NCBI GenBank assembly: GCA_002702655.1
Contig: PABB01000038.1
Location: 99,221-163,220, forward strand
DNA: 64,000 bases
Reading direction: 5' to 3'
DNA from: Planctomycetaceae bacterium
GTDB taxonomy: Bacteria; Planctomycetota; Planctomycetia; Pirellulales; Lacipirellulaceae
In this document: piece after piece, positions 1 through 6,512 of the stretch
Numbering within the stretch: position 1 is the first letter of the stretch
How the letters are laid out: each line of letters opens with the position of its first letter
Made by a program: the position numbers and the translations under genes
The notes under the pieces: generated by a model
The model's database searches: none
Seen by the model: the letters and a program-made list of their open reading frames with translations, nothing else
What the model was told of the DNA's origin: nothing

Positions 1-380
1 TCAAACCCCCGCTTGCCGAATTGCACGTCGGCGTCGGAGTCGATGTACACGCCATTGGCCGCGGCCACCTGAGCGGCCATCGTGCGGGCAGCGTTCACCG
101 CGATCGAATTGGCGTCGATGTTGGCCGATCCCTGCCCCTGCCCGGCCGCATAAACGGCGGCGGTAATTTCCTGAGCAGCGGCCAGAGCCGCTGCGTCCAC
201 CGCGTTCTGCATCTTCGTTTCGGTTAGCACGATGCGGCCGGTATCAACCGACAGGGCAACGAACGCGAACATGGCGCACAGGCAGAAGCCGGTCAGCACG
301 ACGATCACGCCGCGGCGGCGTTGGAGTTTTGAGCGTTGAATCGTCGAGCGTCCATGCCGCGCGGGGATGCGAGCATTCAT
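1..380 (-). CDS. TadG-like pilus assembly protein, partial (C-terminus off the window)
   Basis: The frame is open from an ATG at 380 to the left edge, giving about 126 residues with no stop. A basic N-terminus is followed by a hydrophobic segment at about residues 24-45 that ends in the VDTGR motif, then Ala-rich sequence with an AVDAAALAAAQE-type stretch. This is the usual TadG / putative Flp pilus-assembly N-terminus: a membrane anchor followed by an Ala-rich helix and a periplasmic part. It is the last visible gene of the minus-strand Tad cluster and resembles the protein at 2856-4025. The role in pilus assembly or envelope attachment is inferred from the family. Confidence 0.75.
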   Translation of the reverse strand, partial: MNARIPARHGRSTIQRSKLQRRRGVIVVLTGFCLCAMFAFVALSVDTGRIVLTETKMQNAVDAAALAAAQEITAAVYAAGQGQGSANIDANSIAVNAARTMAAQVAAANGVYIDSDADVQFGKRGF

Positions 381-525
381 GGAAAAATCTCCAGGGAGCG
401 GGTTCGCCGCGGTCCGCCGCGACAAGAAGGACGTGCAGAAGTAACGAAAAGTGATGGCGGAAAACTGACAGGCGGTCCCTGCTCGACGACGCCGGCGCGG
501 GGCCGGCGTCATGCTGATTGGTTGG

Positions 526-1002
526 TTACTGCGACAACACCGCCCGGCCGTTGCGGAAGGTGATGGCCGAGGTCAGCGCGTAATCGCTCTCCTGAGCGAC
601 CGGCGTGTAACTGATCGCCGAGTACGGCACCGACACCTGCACCTGGAACAGCTTCAAGTCGTTGGCGGGGTCGTCCAGGTCGAATGTTTGCGACGTGTCG
701 GCCGCGCTGACGACGCTGACCGTCACGTCATCCGACGGCATGCCCGCGGTCGCCAGAAAGCTCTTCACGTCGCTGGCCAGCTTCGCGTTGGCCGTTTGGC
801 CCTCCTGCAACATGCCCGTGCGGTCGAGCGCGGCGAACCGGGCGCCCTCGCGAGCGGCCGTCTCCAGCACGTTTTGCACTTCGTAGACGCGGGTCAGTTC
901 GATCATGCCAACGACAATCGCCAACAGCACGGGGGCCACGCAGGCGAATTCGACGGCCACGGCGCCGCGGCGCTTCGGGGGGCGTCGTTTCATGGCGGTC
1001 AT
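526..1002 (-). CDS. TadE-like pseudopilin family protein
   Basis: 158 residues. A short basic leader (KRRPPKRRG) precedes AVAVEFACVAPVLLAIVVG, the TadE signature: a conserved Glu in a hydrophobic N-terminal helix. It is followed by an NVLETAAREGARFAA segment typical of the family. TadE proteins are minor pseudopilins of the Flp/Tad pilus, processed by a TadV-type peptidase and held in the inner membrane. The next gene (partial TadG-like) begins 145 bp downstream and the preceding TadE-like gene ends 63 bp upstream on the same strand, consistent with an operon. Confidence 0.85.
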   Translation of the reverse strand: MTAMKRRPPKRRGAVAVEFACVAPVLLAIVVGMIELTRVYEVQNVLETAAREGARFAALDRTGMLQEGQTANAKLASDVKSFLATAGMPSDDVTVSVVSAADTSQTFDLDDPANDLKLFQVQVSVPYSAISYTPVAQESDYALTSAITFRNGRAVLSQ

Positions 1003-1065
1003 CTCCAGGGAGGGGCAGGGGTGAGCGTGTCGTATCGTCAGGCGGACCGGGGGGGCCGCCGAGGG

Positions 1066-1596
1066 TTACTCGTGTCGCATGAACGCTTGGGCTTCCAACA
1101 CCACGCCGTCCATGAACGCCATCGGCACCAACGCGATGTCGTTGTAGGCCACCCGAGCGCGGACCACGAACATCTGCCGCGGTTCGGCTTCCGCGACTTC
1201 CAGATCGGGCAGCGCTTCCAAGCCTGCTCCCGTGGTGGGCGGAGGCGACGCCGAATCGAACACATCGGCGTCCTTCACAAACACCGACACGGCTGCCGGA
1301 TCGACGGCCGAGCCCAGAGTTTGATTCACCCGCGACAGCACGTCGGCGGTCGTGGTGCCCTCGGTCGAACCGATCCGCGCCGCGACGCGGCACCCGCTGT
1401 TCAGCAGGTGGGCGACCATCTGGGCGTGGCCAAACTCGATGATCGACAGAAAGAGAAACAAGAACACCGGCAGAATGACGGCCGTTTCCACGATCGTCGT
1501 GCCCCCGCGGGCGATCTGGCCCCCGCGTAACAACGGGCCCCGGCGGAGAACCCGACGAGATTGACTGCAACGGCGAGCGAGCGACAGCGCATGCAT
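1066..1596 (-). CDS. TadE-like pseudopilin family protein
   Basis: 176 residues from the ATG at 1596, chosen because a GGAGG lies about 10 nt upstream; a longer reading to 1779 adds a low-complexity basic tail with no support. The core is a GGTTIVETAVILPVFLFLF hydrophobic helix with the conserved Glu, then IIEFGHAQMVAHLL and an Ala/Gly segment, matching TadE. The C-terminal half (a DADVFDSASPPPTTG linker and a beta-rich tail) is longer than in the neighbouring TadE proteins. It sits between two other TadE-like genes on the same strand. Confidence 0.82.
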   Translation of the reverse strand: MHALSLARRCSQSRRVLRRGPLLRGGQIARGGTTIVETAVILPVFLFLFLSIIEFGHAQMVAHLLNSGCRVAARIGSTEGTTTADVLSRVNQTLGSAVDPAAVSVFVKDADVFDSASPPPTTGAGLEALPDLEVAEAEPRQMFVVRARVAYNDIALVPMAFMDGVVLEAQAFMRHE

Positions 1597-2075
1597 GGGG
1601 CAGCAGCCTCCGACGGGGGTCGGCGTGGTTCCACGCGACGGGGCACAACCTGCTGGGCCAATGCGGTCGCTCCAACGGCGATTCGCATGGCGCAAGCGTG
1701 CCGCCGTGGCGGCAAGAGACGAGAGCAGAAAGAGGCAGGAGTCTGGCGGGAAAAGCAGCTGGCGGCGGCGCCCGTTCATTGACGAACAGGCCGGCGCGAT
1801 CTCCAGCTATCAAACCCTAGGTCACAGAACCACGGCCGGCACGGAAAACCGCAACAATGTCGCAGATTTCTGACCTGCACCGCCTGTGCGGCTCCCTTGC
1901 AGTTGTGGCAATCAGCACAGGCCTGCTGCGCCGACTGATCGAGAACGCCCGCTCATGGCGTCTTAAAAGAAGTGCGTCCTACTCAACTGCCCCCAGAAAC
2001 TTCCTGTGATGACACGATGGCGACGAAGCGCCTACGAGAGACGCGTTGGGATCGTCGCAGACTGAACGCCGTCGT
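1597..2075. other. Intergenic region without a recognised gene
   Basis: About 480 bp separate two TadE-like genes of the same strand. I see no convincing reading frame, RNA gene or clear terminator. It may hold a promoter for the downstream half of the Tad cluster, but I could not identify -35/-10 elements. Confidence 0.4.
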
Positions 2076-2519
2076 CTAGAATCCTTCTTTTCTCATGACG
2101 GATGAGGCGCTGACCGTCTTGCCGCCCATGAACCAGGGCGACGGGATCCAGCTGACATTGGCAAAGTCGATCGACGTCGTCACGGTAATCGCGGCGCCGG
2201 TCGAGGCGGCGGCCGGGTCGGGAGACACCGTCACCGTCAGCCCCGACACGCCCACGCCGTCGGCGTACTCGTTGACGGCGGAAATGACCTGGGCCTCGGT
2301 CGCGGACAGCGTAACGGCCCGGCGGGCGCCCACCCGCGAGGCGTTGATGAGCACCTGCTGCACCATCAGCGCCCGGCCAACCTCAATAATGCCGATCATC
2401 AGCAGAAAAAAGACGGGCGCCACCAGGGCGAATTCGACCACCGACGAACCTCTGCGGTCGCGGCGGCGAAGACCCCGGCGGCGAGCCGGCTGCGGTTGGC
2501 GGTTGGTCAACGTGGGCAT
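2076..2519 (-). CDS. TadE-like pseudopilin family protein
   Basis: 147 residues from the ATG at 2519, which has an AGGAGG four bases upstream; a longer in-frame start at 2612 lacks this. The N-terminus is strongly basic (RRRGLRRRDRRG), followed by SSVVEFALVAPVFFLLMIG with the TadE Glu, then a GRALMVQQVLINASRVGARRA segment. The tail is beta-rich. Third TadE paralogue of the cluster. Tad systems commonly encode TadE, TadF and TadG-type minor pseudopilins; which of the three corresponds to TadF cannot be decided by eye. Confidence 0.85.
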   Translation of the reverse strand: MPTLTNRQPQPARRRGLRRRDRRGSSVVEFALVAPVFFLLMIGIIEVGRALMVQQVLINASRVGARRAVTLSATEAQVISAVNEYADGVGVSGLTVTVSPDPAAASTGAAITVTTSIDFANVSWIPSPWFMGGKTVSASSVMRKEGF

Positions 2520-2730
2520 CACGCCTCCTGTCGGCGCCGAAGCGCCAATTCCTGATTGGGTCCGATTTCGTAGCGAGGTCTTGGTTGCTGTAATGAATCT
2601 CAGCGATCGCACCGCCGTCGGAAGGCAACCGCGCCGGCTGTCACGTTCGGAAGTGCGAAATCGGGTTTGCGCGAGCTTCCTGACGAGGGTGCGAGGCTGA
2701 GAAGTATCGTGTCTGTCTGGGAGTCGGTAT

Positions 2731-2833
2731 CTGGCCCCCTCCCTCGAAGGGAGGAGCTGGGGGAGGGATTGGTAATGTCAAACATCGTCGCACACGCCCC
2801 TGTCCCAACCTCTCCCCGCGGGGGAGAGGGGCC
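2731..2833. repeat. Hairpin repeat (CCCTCCCTCGAAGGGAGG family), copy 1
   Basis: Two nested GC-rich palindromes lie between two Tad genes: one built on CCCTCCCTCGAAGGGAGG and one on CTCTCCCCGCGGGGGAGAG. The same arrangement recurs at 56313-56410 with a similar right end (AAACTGGCTC), so it is a dispersed element rather than a local terminator. It may still stop or stabilise transcripts from the minus-strand genes. Confidence 0.75.
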
Positions 2834-2855
2834 GGAAAACTGGCTCAAGTCGCGC

Positions 2856-4025
2856 CTACTTCACCAACACCACGGGCGAGTAGACATAGTCGCTGGTGTC
2901 GGTCGTGGAGGGGATGACGCCTTCGACGACCATGGGGGCTGGCTGGACAATCACGCGTTTCTGCTTCATCGGCCCGGTCAGCTTGACCTCCATGATGCGG
3001 ATGCCGGCCCACTTGACGATTGTGTACTGGGCGTTGTTGCCTGGGCCGACGACCTGCGAGAAGATCGGGATCATCCGCGGCTGGCCGATGATTGACGCCA
3101 ATTCGTCCTTCACGCCGGCGCTGATACCGGTGTCGCCGTTGAGTTCCAACTCGCCGCAGCCGTCGAAGACCACCGACCCGCCGTGGTAGGCCAGGTCCTC
3201 CTCCGACACGCCGTAGACAATCTGCCGCGCAATATCGGCGGTGCTGTTGTTGGCGCTGCCGATGTCGACCGTGCCCCGGTTGCCGGGCGAGCCGGTCCCT
3301 TGCGGAAACAGGTTCACTTCCAACACGCCGTCGGAGCCGCACGTCACGGCGCCGGTGGCGGCGTTGTACGTCCAATCGTCGTCAGCACAGCCCGCCAGCA
3401 GATCGTTCCAAGTGTCCTCGTCCAGCGCATAAGGCAGCAAGTCCACGTTGCCGCCGCTGCCGGGAGTCGTGAAGCCCTTCACCTTGCGCGAGAACCCGGC
3501 CGTGGCTTCGGCCTCGAGCCCCTGCCCCGTGCGGCCGAAGATCTTGGCAAAGAAGAACGGCACCTCGCCGTTCAACGAACTGTCGCGGCGGACCTTCACC
3601 GTTACGGCGTTGAATTTGTTGTAGTTGGCCGTGCTGAGCGAAAACTGCGATGCGTCGTAGTCGGCGATTTCGCCGAACACAACGTCGCCGGAGACGTGAT
3701 TGCAGGAATTCTCCGCCAGAGCGGGATTGACGCCGCCGATCGTGTTCACGTTGGCGTAGGTCGCCGCTTCGCCGCGGCCATCGGAGACGGCGGTGTACGG
3801 ATTGGCCCCATTGGCCACTTCACGGCCGAATTCCCAGCACGCGGCCATGGCCGCCGCGTCGGCCGTGCGCTGCAGCTCTTGCTTGTTGGACAGCACGTAG
3901 CCCAGGTCGACGCTGAACGCGACCATGCCCAGCATGACGATGGTCATCACCGCGGCGAGAACCGTGATGGTGCCGCGGCGCTCCGTCGCCGATGCCTGCG
4001 TCCGTGGTCGGATCCTGGTATTCAT
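2856..4025 (-). CDS. TadG-like pilus assembly / Flp-type envelope protein
   Basis: 389 residues. Basic N-terminus, one hydrophobic segment at about residues 18-40 (TITVLAAVMTIVMLGMVAFS) ending in VDLGYV, then QELQRTADAAAMAACWEFG, the classic TadG/Flp_assembly anchor. The remainder is a long periplasmic, beta-rich region without a clear von Willebrand MIDAS motif. It is in line with the TadE-like genes downstream and the secreted protein upstream. Function in tethering or assembling a Tad pilus is inferred from the family; no TadA ATPase or TadB/C platform gene lies in the window. Confidence 0.82.
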   Translation of the reverse strand: MNTRIRPRTQASATERRGTITVLAAVMTIVMLGMVAFSVDLGYVLSNKQELQRTADAAAMAACWEFGREVANGANPYTAVSDGRGEAATYANVNTIGGVNPALAENSCNHVSGDVVFGEIADYDASQFSLSTANYNKFNAVTVKVRRDSSLNGEVPFFFAKIFGRTGQGLEAEATAGFSRKVKGFTTPGSGGNVDLLPYALDEDTWNDLLAGCADDDWTYNAATGAVTCGSDGVLEVNLFPQGTGSPGNRGTVDIGSANNSTADIARQIVYGVSEEDLAYHGGSVVFDGCGELELNGDTGISAGVKDELASIIGQPRMIPIFSQVVGPGNNAQYTIVKWAGIRIMEVKLTGPMKQKRVIVQPAPMVVEGVIPSTTDTSDYVYSPVVLVK

Positions 4026-4100
4026 GGGAAAAACCTCGTGGCCTTGCTCGTATGGGGAAAACCGTGGAAGAGGGGATGGCGTGGTGCGGGACGGCGAAGA

Positions 4101-4733
4101 TCAGGGATCCAGATCGGCGTCGACGTCGATCGGCGCCACCAACTCGTAGACCTGGCCTTCGCTGTCGATCCAGCGCAGCCGCTGCAGCGTCAGCGAGCGG
4201 ACGCGATTGCCGGCGTAGTTGACCCCCGACTGCTCGATCGAGATCGCCGGACGGTAGGAGTTGAGATTCACCGCGTCGCTCGGCGCGCTCACCCGCAAGT
4301 GGCCAGTGCCGCCGAACGAGCCCCACGAATCGCTCGACCCGTTGTCGATCTCGAACGTGACGGCCCCGTCGCCAAGCGTCATCCGCTGACGCCATGTGAG
4401 CGTCTCTTCGACGTGATCCAACGTGCCCTCCTGCGGGCCAATCCGGGCTTCGGCAACATCCTCGCCCGACCACCGCTGCACCTGCATGCCGCCGGGGACG
4501 AACTCAGGATGACTGTGATGATTGACCGTGAACACGAAGTAATCGGTGTTCAAATCGCCCGTGTGCGACATCACCATGCACACCTGGGGCGAGCTGCTCG
4601 GCCCGTCCGGCTCGCCCACCTGCAGTTCCCAGTATTCCTCGATCTCGACGATCTCGATGGCGCGGGCTTGCGACGCCGCCAGCAGAAGCAACGCCGGCAA
4701 ACAGGCCTGGCAGAGGGGGGCGATTCGACGCAT
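4101..4733 (-). CDS. Secreted hypothetical protein upstream of the Tad cluster
   Basis: 210 residues from the ATG at 4733, chosen because a GGAG lies 6 nt upstream and the resulting N-terminus (MRRIAPLCQACLPALLLLAASQARA) is a clean Sec signal peptide; upstream in-frame codons give an implausible Pro/Arg-rich extension. The mature part is beta-rich and acidic with repeated Trp/Tyr and no motif I recognise. It ends 75 bp before the TadG-like gene, so it may belong to the same transcription unit. Function unknown. Confidence 0.7.
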   Translation of the reverse strand: MRRIAPLCQACLPALLLLAASQARAIEIVEIEEYWELQVGEPDGPSSSPQVCMVMSHTGDLNTDYFVFTVNHHSHPEFVPGGMQVQRWSGEDVAEARIGPQEGTLDHVEETLTWRQRMTLGDGAVTFEIDNGSSDSWGSFGGTGHLRVSAPSDAVNLNSYRPAISIEQSGVNYAGNRVRSLTLQRLRWIDSEGQVYELVAPIDVDADLDP

Positions 4734-5402
4734 GGCTGACTCCGGGGATCGAGGCGGGAGCCCGGCCGCGCAGCGGTTTCCGCTCTCAGCGGGCGATGCG
4801 CACGCGCATACGCAAGCCAAGGGCGGGGACGGCTGACGGCCGAAGCGGGACGGGACGTCGGCTCGCACTGAGGCGGACCGAGCGAGGCGGGACAAGTGGC
4901 GGGAAAAGTCTCAGGCGGGCGTACGGCACGCGGCCGGGGCGAACCCAACCGAATGCGGCACAACAGAAGACTATGTTAAGAAACTCCGCTGCGTCGGGGG
5001 TGAGTGCGCGAATTCCAAGATTTGCACATTTCCGCAATGCCGATCTGCGTCTCGTGACCGGTGCGTGTTGACGATCCGCCACCATGGTCGCCCCTGTGCC
5101 GCAGGCGGACTGCCAGTCTGTTGCGAACCGGCAACACGCGCTGGCATCGGCGCCCGAGCGACTCCCGCCTTCGGCGTGCGCCGCACGCGCCGGCGCGATG
5201 CGGAAACCGCGCCAACGCGGTTGCCGTGTGCGGACTCGACACAACGCCCGCGATGCGCAGCGGCGGCAAAGCAAGAATTCCGGGAGCTTTCTGCGTACAA
5301 AAGATGACGCGGGGCGATGGCGCACGGTTTGCACCAACAATCCGGTGCGTTGCCGCCTACGGTTGGCTCGCTCGCCGAGCACAAGAAAGGAGGGTCAACG
5401 CC
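4734..5402. other. Divergent intergenic region, no gene recognised
   Basis: About 670 bp separate the minus-strand Tad-associated protein from the plus-strand stress protein. Every frame reads as Arg/Pro/Ala-rich low-complexity sequence. It should contain the two divergent promoters. I see no riboswitch or tRNA. Confidence 0.4.
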
Positions 5403-5912
5403 ATGAACGCGCGTACGCTGTTGTTTGCCACGGACTACACCGAGGCGAGCCAGGACGCTCTGAAGTACGCCGCTTCTCTGGCCCGCGATCTGGGCGCCAC
5501 GCTCGTCATCGCCCATGTCTCTGACCACGAGCTGCTGCCGGTGGGCGAAGCCGTCGCTGAAGTCCCCCAGGCGAGCCGCGAAGAGCTGGCCGAGTTGGAG
5601 CAAATCAAGCCGCCCGGGGGCGGCGTTGCTTGCGAGTACAAGCTGCTGTTCGCCGAGCCCACGTGCCAAAACATCGATCCCGTGGAGGAACTGATTCGCT
5701 TCGCCGATCGGCGCAAGGTCGAGGCAATCGTCGTCGGGACGCACGGACGAACGGGTTTGTCGCGCGCGTTCTACGGCAGCGTGGCCGAGCAGTTGGTGCG
5801 ACGAGCGCACTGCCCGGTGATCACAGTCCGGCCGGCCGCTGCGCCGCCGGCACAAGAGCAAGGGGACGGAAATGTAAGCGTCCGACAGGCGTCGAAAGGT
5901 GGTCGATCATGA
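5403..5912 (+). CDS. Universal stress protein (UspA family)
   Basis: 169 residues from the ATG at 5403, which follows an AAGGAGG. The fold is recognisable: N-terminal strand with the nucleotide-contacting Asp (TLLFATDYTEAS), and near the C-terminus VGTHGRTGLSRAFYGSVAEQ, which fits the ATP-binding G-x2-G-x9-G-(S/T) pattern. It ends with HCPVITVRP, as usual for Usp domains. A cytoplasmic stress or energy-status protein by family knowledge. Its stop overlaps the start of the next gene by 4 bp (ATGA), so the two are translationally coupled. Confidence 0.92.
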   Translation: MNARTLLFATDYTEASQDALKYAASLARDLGATLVIAHVSDHELLPVGEAVAEVPQASREELAELEQIKPPGGGVACEYKLLFAEPTCQNIDPVEELIRFADRRKVEAIVVGTHGRTGLSRAFYGSVAEQLVRRAHCPVITVRPAAAPPAQEQGDGNVSVRQASKGGRS

Positions 5913-6364
5913 GCTACGAACGAGTCGGAACCGTGCTCAAGGAGGTCTGCGATTTTCATCGGCGCGAGAGCGACCTGTTCGGCCGCCTCGCCCAGGAAGT
6001 CCGGCAACCGCGCGCCAAGTTGCTGCTGGAGTCGATGAGCGACCACGAGCGGCAGCTCGCGGCAGGCTTGTCCGAGTACGTCGCGGGCGCGCCGGTCGGC
6101 TTGCTGAACACCTGGCTGGGCAGGCAGCTCGATCTGCCCTCGGCACTGGCGATCAGCGACCCCGAGTTGCCGGACGACGCCACGGTCGACGAGCTGCTGC
6201 AACTGGGGCTCGACTTGGACGATCGACTGCTGGAAGTCCTGCAGGAATGCGCCGATTGTTGCGGTCCTGACGGCGTGCGGCAGTTGTTCCGCACCTTCGT
6301 CGAACAGCAACAGCAGGAAGAGCGCCTGCTGGCTCGGCAAGCCATGCGAGCCATCGACCTGTGA
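5909..6364 (+). CDS. Ferritin-like four-helix protein (hypothetical)
   Basis: 151 residues, starting inside the stop of the Usp gene. Almost entirely helical, with Glu/His pairs spaced as in ferritin-like or rubrerythrin-type diiron bundles: FHRRESDLF near residue 15, SDHERQLA near 45, and FVEQQQQEERLLARQA near the end. No Cys-rich rubredoxin domain. I infer a small metal-binding or stress-related helical bundle; the exact ligands are not certain, and a hemerythrin-like or purely structural bundle is the alternative. Coupling to a Usp gene suggests a shared stress role. Confidence 0.7.
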   Translation: MSYERVGTVLKEVCDFHRRESDLFGRLAQEVRQPRAKLLLESMSDHERQLAAGLSEYVAGAPVGLLNTWLGRQLDLPSALAISDPELPDDATVDELLQLGLDLDDRLLEVLQECADCCGPDGVRQLFRTFVEQQQQEERLLARQAMRAIDL

Positions 6365-6382
6365 GCGCATGGCCAGCGCCCG

Positions 6383-6486
6383 CGTGCCACGGCTCTGCGA
6401 GCCGTGCGGCATGCCAAGTAGCATGGCCGCTCCGGCCGTGCGCCTCCCATGAACTCCCGCTTCGCACGGCCGGGGCGGCCATGCTA
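6383..6486. repeat. Compound hairpin repeat (GCCACGGCTCTG half plus GCATGGCCGCTCC pair)
   Basis: Begins with a GTGCCACGGCTCTGCGAGCC half-element and continues with a pair of inverted arms around TAGCATGGCCGCTCCGGCCG and CGGCCGGGGCGGCCATGCTA. The arms recur at 23188-23272 and 54064-54209; the first half recurs at 22410-22491 and 47950-48027. It lies between convergent genes and could also act as a bidirectional terminator. Confidence 0.8.
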
Positions 6487-6512
6487 CGAATCAACACGCC
6501 GCGGGCGATCCG

